Of a stretch of 64,000 bases of DNA, positions 36,001 to 48,510 are shown one piece after another (the first letter of the stretch is position 1; every line of letters begins with the position of its first letter). The stretch lies in assembly GCA_047495785.1 (NCBI GenBank), contig JBLDXI010000015.1, positions 62,001 to 126,000 of the forward strand, read 5' to 3'. Below the pieces are notes generated by a model that saw only the letters and a list, made by a program, of their open reading frames with translations, was not told where the DNA came from and searched no databases. The position numbers and the translations under genes were made by a program. Origin of the DNA: Lepidodermella squamata. Taxonomy: Eukaryota; Gastrotricha.

Positions 36001-39000
36001 CGTGGCAGCCCGACGTCAAGATCTCGATCGTGCAGCTGGGCGTCGACGCGCGCTCGAAGGTGTTCATGCTAAAGCAGGGCTGCTGCTCGGCGCTCGTGCC
36101 CACGCCCGTCATCAACGCCAAGCCGGCCTCGATCCAGTCGTGCCGCATCGAAGTCCGCGCGCCCAGCTTCGAGTGCCACCACGTTCTCAAGGTAGGCTAT
36201 ATACGAGTCGTATTATTAACTGGGAGCAGCGACCAACGACCAGCACTATTACTAAATCACATTTTCTAATCTTGTTTCCCGAACTTTCAAAGCAATGGAA
36301 ACGTGTAGACGAAAGGACGAAGACAGGATGATTTTTTAGCATTATCTGTGTCGCAAACAAGTTTTATAAACAAGAAATTTAGAAGCCCTTTGAATCCCAG
36401 AAAAGTCTCCGTAGTGCTGAATTTGTTTAGAAATCGCTCTTCCTCGATTAGCCGTTTAAACAACATGTTCAGTACATATGGACGGTTGGTAGAATAGTTT
36501 TGTTTCTCGTCTACCTTGACTTTTTATTTAGTAGCAGTACAAAGCCTCGAGAATTCTTCTTACCTTTTGCTGCCCTAGAGTATTTTTGAAATTACTAATA
36601 AGGTGACAGTAAGGATTTCCCAACAGCTCAAACCGTTCACGTCCACTATTTCGGCGAAACTACCGGGAAGAATGTAAAAGAGACGAAAGAGGACGTCTAA
36701 CTATGAAAGCTTGGGCTTTGGCTGGATTTCGAAGGCCAGTTTACGAAGGATTCCCGATTATTCGACGACTTTCGTATCCTTAGTGTAGATTGGGTCCAGA
36801 TTAAATTAAAGCAAGTGACAGACAATTCCGAGCAATTAACAGATACCTAAATGTACCCGCCGTCATGACGATATTTCGAGTGCCGATAAAAGATAGCTTT
36901 TCTGTTTTTGTGTGTAGGTGAAAGTGCTGCCGAGTCGGCGACCTGCCGGGTTGCGGCTCGCCCTCGAAGACGCGTCCGGGGCGAAACACGTGCTGGAGTC
37001 GGACGCGCAGCCGGCGGCGAACGCGCTCAAAGTGGCGGCGGGCACGCTGTTCTCGGTGGCGTTCGTCGTGCTGGACGAGGCCGGGCAGGAACTGCCGGCG
37101 ACGGCGCTCGACGCCGACATGCTCAACTCGCTAACCGCGTCCTGGGTCTCCGAGCCGCTCGACCCCGTTCTCGTCAAGGCCCTGAGCCTGCCCGCCCTCG
37201 AGGCGCCTCTCACCGTCCGTGAACCCGCGTCGCACCACGTTGCGCTCAAGGACGGCGTCAACACGCTGCGCGTCGACTTCTCGCTGGGGGTGGCCGCTGG
37301 GGAGCCGGTGGGCCTCGCCTTCCACGGCCTGCCGTCGTCGCTGCCCGTCGGCGCCCCGCTGCCCACCAGCGTGCAACTCACCCTGGTCGACTCGCACGGC
37401 AACACGGTGCCGTTCAAGCCGGGCGATGTCGGCAAAATCACGATGGTGCCGCCTGCAAAACTGGCCCTGCAGAAGGCGACCGGCGTCGTCGCGCTCTCCG
37501 CTGTTCAACTGCCGAAGCTGACGGTTGCGGGCGAGAAATTGACCCTCGAAGCGCGGTTCGGCTCGTTTCCTCCTGCCACTGCATCAGGTATATTTTGTGA
37601 TTGAATACCAGTATTGACGGAAACCCCCAAAGAATCCGGGGACAGCTTACGCCCAATGTTTTTTATCATTAAATGGCGATGTACCATCGGCTAAAACGCA
37701 AAATCAGTCGATTCGATAATCGGGAAAAAAGATTTTCACAATTTTTGAACTGGCCATTTCTTTGAGGTCTCTTTGAGGTTTCTTTGAGAAGTCATTTGAG
37801 CCCAGCCAGTAGTAGCTACCAACCAGTCAGGCAGCAGCAGCAGCAGCAGGCGAAAGTGCTTTTACTCTGGGGTTCAGGGGACCATTGGTGGCGTAGGATA
37901 TGTTTCACGAAAGGTATTTCGTATTTCTAGCTGGCACGATGAGGGTACATTGTACAAAATTATAGCCGTTTAGTTTGAAGAATTAAATCGAGTCTGTTTC
38001 CCACAAAGAAAACACCGGGAAAAAGGATCAGAAACTCTTCGATGAGAGGCGAAGTCATATCTCGTAAAATCGTAAAATATCTAAAATGCCATAAGATTCA
38101 AGTATGTCTCTTGTGAATGCGATTAAAAATTCCGAAGAAGATTGGCCAAGCCGGGTAAAAACCGAAAATAACCGAATTTCTCAACTGCGGGGTTTTCGGA
38201 GGTTTCTACGGCACATTTTTTATTTATTCCGTAAAATCGTGAATAAAGGATGGACGATTCTCTCATTTGACTCAATTTAATTTTGAAAGTGACGGCGTTA
38301 TGATTCGAGAAGATGAACGGACAATTTACTTCTACGTCATGAATAGGAGATTCGTTGTTAGTGAGAAGAAGACCAAGAATGCTATCAGACAAAGGAAATG
38401 TTGGTTTTGTAACTAATTGGCCGAGAGAATTTTTCTGGCAACAATTCACAAAAGTTGACTCGAATGTTTTATCACTGAAATAGTTTGAATCCGGATCATG
38501 CCAATCAATGCGAGGAAAGTTATAATCACCAAGAAAGATGATTGCAGAAGTTGTAGTTTCACACAAATAATTCATGCATTTGGTTAACTCAGACAGATGA
38601 GGTACATCATTATAAGGTGGGCGATATACACAGGCAATAGTAATCGACAGATTATTTGAACAAATTAAATTGATGGCGGAAATTTCAGAGTCAGTATTCA
38701 AATAATCAATTTTGTAATTTTTCAATAAATTAGTCTATTTTCTTCAAAAATTTGCAAAATTACGAAATGATTGCGCAATGGGTTACGCTGTATTTAAATG
38801 ATTTGTTGTCACTTTAACGTCAATATGTTTGATGATTGATGAGTCATTGCATTGCTGTTTCAGTGCTGCTGGTTCCTGGGCGTCCTGCGAAGCTGCTGTG
38901 CGTGCGGCCGTCGCCGGCGACCGTCAACCTGGTCGCCGGGCAGAAGCAAGCGGACGTGGCGCTCGAGTTCAACGTCGTCGACGAGTTCTCGAACATCTGC

Positions 39001-42000
39001 CCCGTCGACGCGCAGCAGGTGAAGCTCGCCGTGTCGTCGCCCGCCGACGTGCACTTCACGCCCGAACTGCGGCCGCGCCGCCTCAAGGACGGCATCGCCG
39101 TCTTCGGCCCGTACACGGTCGCCGCATCTCGCGCCGGCCCGTTCCACCTGCTGGCGACGCTCGTGCTGGTGGGAGCGAGTGGCGAGGCGACTACGCTCAG
39201 CGAGAAAGTGGCCGTGGTCGCGGCGCACAACCCGGACGAGGCGGTGCACGTGCAGCTCGGCCAGTCGTTCCCGCTCGTCGGCCGCGCCGGCGCCGCTGTC
39301 GGCCCCGTCGCCGTGCACGTGCTCAACTTTGCGAGAGCCCCGCTCACGACCCCGCTGCCCGCGTCGGCGACCACCAACACGCGACTCACGTTCGTGCCGC
39401 ACGACCTGCGAGGCGGTCAAGCGGCGCCGATGCCGGGCGTCGGAGAAGTCACGAAAGACTCTATTGTTTTCAGGTAATTGATTACTTACTAATTAACTAG
39501 CTATTAATGGATGAACCATCTCATTTGAATTTTGCAATCGGAGATAAAACGCGTAATATAGTCGGAAGTGCTAATCGGGATTTGTGGTTTTCACTTTATT
39601 TCTGAGCGCTATTCACAACATAATTTAGGAAATTATTCCAATCATCCACTATTTCATACAAGTAGTTAGACATTGTAACGGCGAAATTACTGAGCAAGGT
39701 CTTATGTAAATCGGAGAGTATTGAATAATTATAGCTCGAAACAAGATATATTCCGGGTATATTCGGTATAAATATTGCCTCTGGTAATCGATTCGGCGGT
39801 TTTTCTCGATATCGGCGATATGCGATGGTAAAAATCAGGTTCCAAGCAACTGCTCACCTTGGCGGGTCCTATTTGATCCTAAACAGATTAAAAAATATCA
39901 CGAGCCGAATCCAACAGCATTCCTTTCAGATTTTGAGATGTTGAGATTCCTTTGAAATGAGATAATTTGATGACACCGCAAAATTGCATCATCTCGCCTG
40001 GGGGCAATTGCTACTCTAAATTTTACTTGAAATCGACGAGCTGAATGAAATTTTATATAAATCGCTAATGTTTGATTGAAAGGTTTCTTGAAAGGCTAAA
40101 CAAATGAATTATCTGCAAATTTTTGCCATTTTGAATATCATTAGGTTCACTGTTTTGAAAATTCCAGTCCCGCAAATTTGATTATTGCCTTATCGAGCTT
40201 TTCTCATGGCCATTAGTGATTTCTTCCTCGCTTTCGAAAAGTATGGCTTCCCACAATGTCGCATCTCATCTGTTCACGCTAGCAAATTTTAGACACCTGA
40301 GAACTGAGAATTCTCCAAAAATGTGATAATCATTTAATGATTTTTGCAATTGATATTTGCAGAGCGTCTGATCAGTCGCGAGCCGGCGTGTTCACGCTGC
40401 CGAACCTGGCGTTCCCGGCTGTGGCCGGCGACTGGTTCGTGAAGCTGCAATGCCACCAGCTGAACTCGCCCGAGCAGATACAGGTGACGGTGTCGCCGGC
40501 CGAGCCCGCGCAACTCGTGCTCGTGCCCAGCCAGGACACGCTGTTCGTGTCGAACAGCAGCTCGCCCGACCGGCGCGCCCTCCTGCCGGCGACCGCCCGC
40601 CTCGAACTCGCCGACCGCTTCGGCAACGTCATCGTGAACGCGGCGGTGAACCTGACGGTGGAGCTGCGCATCATCGCGCCGAGCAGCGACGTGCCGCTGC
40701 CGAAGATCGAGGGCGCGCAGGCGTCGGGCCGCAAAGTGGTGCGCATCGACCCGAACGGCAAGCTGGCGCCGGTGCTGCTGGCGGAGAACGCGCCCTGCTC
40801 CGAGTCGGTCGTCTACCAGCTGGAGGTGCGCGCCACCGGCCAGGCGGAGGTGCGGCCGCTGCTGCAGTCGTTCCGCGTGTCGAACGACTTCGAGCGGGCG
40901 GCGCACTGCCGGGCGCTCGAGACGGAGCGGCAGAAGCTGCGCGACGACGCGGCGACGCTGAACGCGGCCGTGCGCGACGCCGAGATGCGCCAGCAGACGG
41001 CCGATGCGCGCGTCCGTGAGGCCAACCAGGAACTCGTCACCGCCACGCGCTCCGCCGTCGAACTCCTCAACAACCCGTCGCTCGAACGCATGAACGACGA
41101 CATGCTCGCCGGCTACCTGCGCCATCTACAGGTTTGATTCTCTCTTTTTTCGTTTTTTTGCCAGTTTTGCTGCAACTATCAAATACTAAAGAATACTTAC
41201 TTACTATTAAAATAAATCTAACCTGAATGATGACCGACAGAAACATCGACTGTCAAGTTTATTTTCTGTCTTATCTGATGACTCTCAAGTGATACTTTTT
41301 TCTTACTTATGGACCCTTATAATACTTCGATCTGTAACGATTGGAGACCTCACCTGGTTATCTTCCGTGATCTGTGCTGAGACAGCAAGGCTAGATCAAT
41401 AGCAATCACAAATAAGTAACCTAAACGGGAGAGACAAATTAGACTTTCAATTAAAATTCAATCGTTGTTATACTTTCAGAAACAAAATTCTAAAGATGAT
41501 GTTAAGAGGTCCGAACTAAAAGAAAGCGCCGATCGCCATCGTGGCAAAAATGTCAATCGACCTTCGATATCAGTTAATTTTACAAATCCTCAATATTTGA
41601 TATCCAATTATTCATAAGTAACATATAATGTCGTCACACCTGACTTTGGAATCGCTTACTGGCAATCGTCTATTGAAAACCAGTCCATGAGGTGACATTA
41701 AGATTAAGATGTAGGTCACGGCGGAAGGGGCGAGATTGGAGATTGACGAGATGAGTTGAGATGCACAGCACCAGCGTCAGCTCGAACAGCTTAGTTAGCA
41801 CCACCAGCTGGCTGTGTGGCGCCGAACCTGCCGTTGAGGTACGCGTATCGATCAGCCACTGGGGTCTTTTTCGATCGGCGAGAGCCTTTCGGCAGCAGAG
41901 GAATGGGCGTATTGGGCCGCCGAGTTATCCAGTGGTCGACCGCTTCATTCTTGGCGATCAGGTCCTCGATGCGCGACTCGGCGAATGCAAAAAGAGATCT

Positions 42001-44695
42001 GCCGCAGGTCGTAAGGGTGGTGTCCTGGCGGACGAGCATCTGCACCATGTAGATCCAGACGTTCGGGTGCTGGTCGGCGGCTCGCTTCAGCATTAAGATT
42101 TAGTCTCAAGATTGAGATACCTTATAATAGTTGCGAAAGGGTCTGGTAACATATTGATCATATAGGAGTTGATATGATTTTCAAACTGAGACCTGCGTCC
42201 TAGGGGACTGCGCAATAGCTGCCTTGCTGAAATTGAGCCATTCTGAAAGCTTTTTCATTGCTCTATTGTCTCTAAGCGAAATATCGAGGTTTTTTGGAGA
42301 TTGATGTTTTCCCAAAGCTTCTGCCCCATTTCAATCCACATTTTCGAAAGAGCAACCGTAAGTCTGACGAAAGAGCAAAGTTCATGCCTATTCGCTGCTT
42401 GGCGAAATATCCAGCAAGGGGTGAATGTTATTTTGATGTTTCCGAGCAAAAGTAAAAGCTGACAAAACGTCTCGAATTGCTCGAAATTGTAATGAAAGCC
42501 TATGTTCAGCTTATTAATGGCGTTGATCTCGATTTTACAATCGCTGTTTATTAGAAGCGCCCCCAAATGCCTAAAATCTCATCCTCAAATCCCAAAAATA
42601 AGCAAAGCAATGGTTTCATGTCGAAGAATGAAGAATAGGAATAGGCACCAGCCTTGGCTGGGCTTGAGGCGCATCAATATTCCAAGTTGTTTGTATTAAT
42701 AACTAATAAGCACTCGTTTAAACATTAATGAAGCTGTCCATTGTGTTTCCGCTCCTCCTAATAAAGTCATTTCCTCACTTTTCTGTCCTGAATACTTGAA
42801 ATTGAACATTTTAAAAGAGCCTATAATTGGTTCCAGAGTTGTCCCTGAGTCGGATCGGGGTCTGGCCCGTGGACCCGACATTGGGTGGGGGTTACCACGG
42901 CACAGCTCGCAACTCAATTACGAAGTGTTGAATGTCACTTATAGGCGGGAAATTTCAAGACAAACCTATTTCCGTAAAGTTACTGTGAAAATTTCCTGAA
43001 GAAGTACCAAGAACTCCCCCCCCCCCCCCCCCTCTCAGGCAACTCAGATTGATTCGTCCGTCATGTAGAATCATGTTTTTAACCTTTTTCCTCTTCATTA
43101 AATTGTAGGACAACATCGAGCAGCACCTGGGGCGGCCGCGGCGCACGTGCAAGTGCCGGCCGTTCGACGCGGAGCCGGGCGTGCTGGGCAAGGTGGCGCA
43201 GCTGGCGACGGTGGAGGGCGACGACGTGGCGCGCGTGCTGTCGTGGCACATCGCCGGCCGCATGGACGCGGTCGTGACGCTGACGGTCGAGAAGCTGCAG
43301 GACATCTTCCGCCGCTTCAACGGCCAGCAGCAGGTCGTGTCCATCTCGCTGATGCCGAACCAGCCGCGCCCGTGGGACGACGTGTTGCCGCACCAGAAAC
43401 TGGCTCGCCGCGGCAACAACGCGAATGCGAACGCGGGCGACGCCCCGGTCGACGGCAACCCGGTCTACGCCCGCCACTGCCTGCAGATCGCGGGCGGCGA
43501 AACGGAGGCGCCGGTCAAGAAGTTGTTCCACGCCATCCTCGGCGACACGATCCTCATCGACACGATCGAGGACGCCTTCGCCTACCGCAAGTACTTGATC
43601 GACCGCGGCGGCCAGGCACCTACCATCCTAACGTAAGTTTCACCCCATCCTACCGGCTCGAAAATAACTTATTGAGAATGATTTCATTGTGAAATCGTCG
43701 CCAAGTAACGAACGATGTGTCACTTCAAACAAAATTATGTTTTGAAAAGGTTAAAATTAGCTTTTCTAACAAACATCAAATTTTAGCCCAATTAGGTGAT
43801 TCTCTACTGATTTCCCCGTTAAATTTTAAGATTTTTTTCTTTTTTCTGATTTAAGACCATTTAAACGATATTTATAGCAGTTAAATGTGGACGGTACTTG
43901 GCATATTCATCGGCCTATTGGCGTTCAAGATACACCGTAGAAATTTTGCGTTGAATTTTGTTCGATATTGAAAAATTAGATGAGCTGTTTTTCAATTCAA
44001 GGGAAATTTAGTTATTTTAGTTTGCATAATATTCGAAAACTGCTAAGACAGAAAATTTTAGGCAAAATAGCCTGTGTTTTTATTGTTCGAAGTACGTAAG
44101 TTGCAACACTTAGCAACGCGTTACGATAATTTCAGGGTTTCGCTGCATTTTCAATTCCTGATTCCAAATTTGTTGGAAAATATGTTAATGTACCATTTCC
44201 ACACAATTCGATCGATGTCAAATTTGATTTTATTGATTATTAATTTTCCCTCTCAATTTCAGACGCAACGAAGCGAATCGACTTGATACGCTGGGTTTCG
44301 CGGGTGGCGGTGGCAACCGAGCGCCGCCCCTCAACTCGCTGTCGTACGTCTTCGGCGCCCCGCCGCCGACCGCCATCGCTCAACTGCGCGCCGGCATCGA
44401 AGCGGTTGAACGGATGAAAAACGCGAAAACGATCGCCACGCGGCTCGAGGCCGAGACCACCGCCAGCAAGGAAGCGATCCGCGCCCAGCTGCACGAGCTG
44501 TTCACGCGCCGCAAACTCGTTACCGACCGCCTGAATGCCATCGACAAGGACCTCGCTGCGCCCGTCACGGTCGGCGGCCCAACGGTTGCGGCAGCGACAA
44601 CGAATGGCACAACTCTGGCTGGAGGCCGGAAACGCGGAATGCCGCCGGCAGACGCTGCCGTGGTGCAGGCGTCGCCGTCGCGCAGACCACGTTGA
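30003..44695 (+). CDS. SMCHD1: SMCHD1: GHKL ATPase and SMC-hinge chromatin protein
   Basis: Nine exons in phase: 30003-30159, 30215-32345, 33534-34253, 35813-36191, 36918-37587, 38864-39473, 40363-41131, 43109-43632 and 44263-44695; 2130 residues (human 2005). In mammals SMCHD1 is a non-canonical SMC protein that silences chromatin, including the inactive X. The GHKL ATPase starts near residue 50: FADLIDNSLQAT, the ADNGKGM nucleotide motif and GYFGVGGKQAAFRLG. Family blocks HIYHYYLHGP, VVEGFIRYHPF and FWNGRLVP follow. The middle (about 700-1700) is GC-rich and matches the long beta-repeat region. A coiled coil near 1730-1800 precedes the hinge on exon 8 (VLSWHIAGRMDAVVTLT, GDTILIDTIEDAFAYRKYL). 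The C-terminus has the family segment NSLSYVFGAPPPT and a second helix. The glutamate expected in the AELIDN motif is Asp here. Confidence 0.95.
37832..37849. repeat. (CAG)6 repeat
   Basis: Six CAG units within the 1276-nt SMCHD1 intron between the exons ending at 37587 and starting at 38864. Confidence 0.85.
38123..38725 (-). mobile_element. Non-LTR retrotransposon (LINE) endonuclease fragment
   Basis: A 200-codon open frame antisense to SMCHD1 inside its intron. It matches the second half of the APE-type endonuclease domain of LINE ORF2: CVYRPP, then FLGDYNFPRIDWHD, LVTKPT, ILGLLLTN and a SNHNAVTF block, in the usual order (DHNAV is commoner than NHNAV). The start of the endonuclease and all of the reverse transcriptase are missing, so it is a truncated copy. 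The frame is unbroken over 600 bases, suggesting fairly recent insertion. Confidence 0.85.
41791..42093 (-). mobile_element. Possible MULE transposase C-terminal fragment
   Basis: A 100-codon ORF antisense to SMCHD1 in its 1977-nt intron. HPNVWIYMVQMLVRQD resembles the HPNIWxFIxxLKxEQ segment near the C-terminus of FLYWCH-linked Mutator-like transposases. The catalytic DDE region is absent, and the similarity is short and from memory, so an unrelated small ORF remains possible. Confidence 0.4.
43016..43032. repeat. Poly-C tract
   Basis: Seventeen consecutive C in the SMCHD1 intron, 77 bases before the hinge exon. The length may be unreliable in the assembly. Confidence 0.9.
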
Positions 44696-45258
44696 TTGAA
44701 TACCTAATAACCTTGCCTTTTATTTCTACCTACCTATATTTTTTAGCTCTATCTCTCCGTTTTTTAGCATTTACGGCAATTTTTTGTGCGCGCGGTGGGT
44801 CGGAATCTCGAAGCCGGTATTATAGATGATACTACATAAATTTTTTGCTCAGATGAAGAAAAAAACTGATGAAAATTACTCGCCACAGGGTGCCTATTCT
44901 TTCTTCTTATATTGTTTATGTACAAACACTTCTCTATGCCACAATTTTACTTGAGACGGTGCTTGATCGATTGCGCCGCGGCCTTCGCACCATGTAATAC
45001 CGTTGCTTCCTTTTTATGTTTTTTCGACTGCTGTTTTTACGCGCGCTGCTGCTGGCACTCATCTTGTTGCTAATAATGATGATGGTTGTAAAAAAATACT
45101 ACATTCCGCCGCCCACCACTACAACTACTTTTTGTTTCATTGTACAGCTAATACGTTGGCCGTTAAGCCGCAGCACTTGCCTGTCGTATATGTAGAAGAT
45201 TTGAATACTTGGTGAAATCTGCTGATAATGAGGATGATGATATTGGAAAAATCTTGAT

Positions 45259-45264
45259 AATAAA
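45259..45264 (+). terminator. Poly(A) signal of SMCHD1
   Basis: AATAAA 564 bases after the SMCHD1 stop; the only strong plus-strand signal before PACRG. Confidence 0.55.
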
Positions 45265-45291
45265 GCAATTCAATTATAGAAATTTTCCTCG

Positions 45292-45297
45292 TTTATT
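45292..45297 (-). terminator. Candidate poly(A) signal of PACRG
   Basis: TTTATT on the plus strand (AATAAA on the minus), about 430 bases past the PACRG stop and 33 bases from the SMCHD1 signal. The two convergent transcripts would end almost face to face. Confidence 0.4.
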
Positions 45298-45723
45298 TTT
45301 TTCCGCTCATTTTAAATCAAAACTCAACTGCGTTTCATAATAGTGGCAATTGATAAAATCATCATGAAATGAAAACGTTGTTAGCTCGGCCAAGAGTAGC
45401 GTAGCTTATTTCGGTTGGATGTTGCTTTCACAGAGAACCCGGGGGCAAAGCGCTCTATCACACATTGCTGAGAGATACCAGTATTTACAAAATAAGAAGT
45501 AGTAATCAACCATCGTCGATCGATGTGTTTTCATATCACAAGTATTGTCAATCGACAATGTTGGAGACAGAAATTTGCATGACATACGAAAAATGCTAAA
45601 GATTATGGCTAAAAGTTTCAACTTTTCATCATGAACTGGGATTCAAGGATGTGAGTGAGATCGGACGCGAGAAACTTCTACTAAGTTGCGTGGGTACACA
45701 TTTTATCAATTTTCACAAATTAA

Positions 45724-46667
45724 CTAATTCAGCATGCATGACTCGTATGTCGGGATCATATACTTGATGTTGATGAATGCATCCTCGCCACCGTGCCGTT
45801 CTAGCAACTCGAGAGTTTCGTTGATCAAGTCGCCGATGTTTTCCCGCTTCTGTTGGCTGTAATCGATACCGTCGCCGGTATTTTCTATTTCAAAATGAAA
45901 ACGGTTTATAGCTCAACCAAAGCACCGAGTCAACTAACTGTTTCTGTTCTTGAAGATGTTTAGAATGGGCAAGATCTGGCGATAGTAGGGGACGAGGGCT
46001 TCACCGATGAGATCACCAGATACTACCAAGTGCTGGACAACTTTCAAAGTTGTACAGATGATTTTTGCATTTCGAGTGTTAAGAGCATCTATAAGGCAGA
46101 AATAAGTTTAAAACAGTTCACATTGCGACAACGGAAATTTACTTTTGATGGGGATGATCAGCTGAGGGATGCACGGCAAGATTTTAGTACCTCCGTGTTC
46201 AAGCATATCATGGATGCCTTGTCGAGCAAAGAATTCGTAGGGATGTTCGGTTTCGCACAGACCATCGAAGAATAGGGGAAGGTAATAATGATAATCTAAT
46301 TGTTCGATCTCAACCTATGCAAAAAATGAGATGACACAACAATGACACACTCATCTTCAGAGCGTCGAATCATACCTTCCACGCAATTTTGTTGCCTTTC
46401 GTGTCGTGTTCTAACGCGATGGGGAAGTCGCCACGTTCGTAAAACTTCCGAAACTTAGTTGGCTCGGTGCTCCGAGATCGAAAAGCACCAGAAGCCGCTG
46501 GTGGTTCAACCTACCAGGGGTGTTAATTGGTCAATTAACAGGTCTCTAACTAGCAGACTGAAACATACCACATTGTTCTTTTGATAGGACTTGATGGTAA
46601 ACGCGTCCTTGGCATCAATCTTGTGTGATTGATGAGATTTGAAGGGAGCAGCTAGACTTGTAGCCAT
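45724..46667 (-). CDS. PACRG: PACRG (Parkin co-regulated gene product), ciliary doublet-microtubule protein
   Basis: Minus-strand exons: 46667-46569, 46510-46376, 46314-46143, 46088-45939 and 45884-45724; phases join to 238 residues, with introns of only 54-61 nt. PACRG bridges the A and B tubules of axonemal doublets with FAP20 and is needed for motile cilia and sperm flagella. The conserved core is nearly complete: [107 protein letters not shown] and the C-terminal PTYESCMLN. The start ATG lies in AAAAGATGG, an excellent context; the frame is open further upstream, but the family begins near here. No Parkin-like sequence is seen upstream, unlike the vertebrate PACRG-Parkin pair. Confidence 0.97.
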
Positions 46668-48510
46668 CTTTTTATCTGGACAGATGATCACTGTAGACAA
46701 GCGTAGGTTTTGTCTGCTTGCGTATGCAACCCAACGATGCAGCGTTTTGTTTGCTGAGGGCACTTCTAAGAGAAAACATCAAGCTGGTAACTACGAACGC
46801 TTCATAAAATTCCATAACAACAATAATTTACGCAAAAATAAAGATTATACAAATTCATACTTTTTTTATATAACAATTCAAATAAATGTCAACAATTTCC
46901 GTTGCTAGCGCATCTTGACGATACGTATGGGAATAAGTTCCACAAGAGTCAGCTGACTGACCAGCGCTGACCCCGGTTCCACCAATAGAATGCACAGTAT
47001 TTTCTTGATTTCATGATGTGGGAAAAGGAAGGTACATTGATGCTTCATCTAACTAATCTAATGTAGGGAAATCCATACATCTAACTTTGCCCTGTGACAC
47101 AGATAGAATATCTTACAGTGTTCTATCTCGCAGAGACCAGTTGGAACCCTGGGCTTCACCAGGCCCAACTGGATATCGCCACCCCGTTTTTCCAGCAAGA
47201 TAACTGGTTTTGCGATTTAGTGGGCCATACTGAGTCAAATGTCAGTCGTGGTCATCTGCCGTCGGCTATGAGCAAGCGGCCTTGGACCTTGGGCCTTCAG
47301 AAAGTGCAATCAGTATCTTTGCTCATTCATTGTACTGTATGAGAATAGTCTGACCGGGAAGAGCATTGTTCACTATTCAGCAATCGGACGATTATGTTGA
47401 TCTCTTGTGGTTCATAGTATTTAGTAATAGTACCCCAAACCTACAAGGGTTAAGCAAACCGAAAGTAAACCGAAAGTAAGGAGGAAGTAAACTAGGTATA
47501 ATCCTTTCATCATTTCATTTGAGCCTTTCATTTCATTCGGACAGGAAAGAAACCTTTAGTCACCGGGTCTGTTGCGCTGTGAAGCTGAAATTTAAGGTTT
47601 GCCGAAGGTGCCACGTAGGCAGAATTTTTGGCGATGATTGAATGTTTATAAGGAAGAAATATAAAGCACGTAGAATTTTATAGCACGTGACTCGTAGCCG
47701 CTTTCTCACCACTCAAAACAATCCCCTAGCCCCGTTCGTATTTTTCCTGAAAGGGAAGAAATAGTCCCTTTATATCCTGCAGTAAGATCTGAATATGCTG
47801 CGGTCGTCGGCGAAGCTTCACCATTTCGTCAGTCAGGGTTTTTTTATTCGCAATAAAAAATACAGCTAAAAATTCTGGTTGGCTTTCGAAAACTCAATAC
47901 AGAAATACTTCCGATGTCAATATTTCTCCTGTATTTTCAACGGATTTGAATAATATTATGTAAAATACAGCGCTATTTTTGCTACAAAAATACAAAAATA
48001 CAACCAGAAAAAGTGTTCAAAGCGTAGAAAGAAATAGGGTGTTCGTGCTTATAAAAATGTCAGGACGACGATGAGAAGAAAAACTGCTCGACCCCACGAG
48101 GATTCTCACCACTCTTATCGATTTCGCTTAATAATCTAAGACAAATTTGCGAATGGCTTACAAGTTCTGAATTTTGCACAGATTCAAAAATCAAGTGCTG
48201 GAAAAATACACTTTATACTGTAGACAAAATAGCGAATTTACAACTTGATGTTTTGCGTAGAGACGCCGCACTGTGATTTCAAAAAATTTAGTTTGTTTAA
48301 TGTAGTAAAAATGATGCATGCGTCTCAGGACTGAAACACGCGTTTTTCTTTGTTAGAACATGACCATATCAAACATAGCTATTTGCTATCCTACAAGACG
48401 CGATGCTCTTGGCTTCACGGAGTAAAGAGTAATGCATAATACTGTGTTTAAATTCTTCTTTGTTATCTCTTAGTTCTATTTAAAACTTGATGCGAACAAT
48501 AGGACTTGAA
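46668..48510. other. Gap between divergent PACRG and DNAJC12
   Basis: AT-rich sequence holding both 5' flanks. ORFs at 46639-46908 and 47094-47342 lack recognisable content. No RNA gene or mobile element seen. Confidence 0.5.

Noticed and set aside
42796-42999. ORF in the SMCHD1 intron before the poly-C tract
   Set aside because: Low support, with no motif or splice logic.
47094-47342. 82-codon ORF between PACRG and DNAJC12
   Set aside because: Begins without a good start context and matches nothing; treated as chance.
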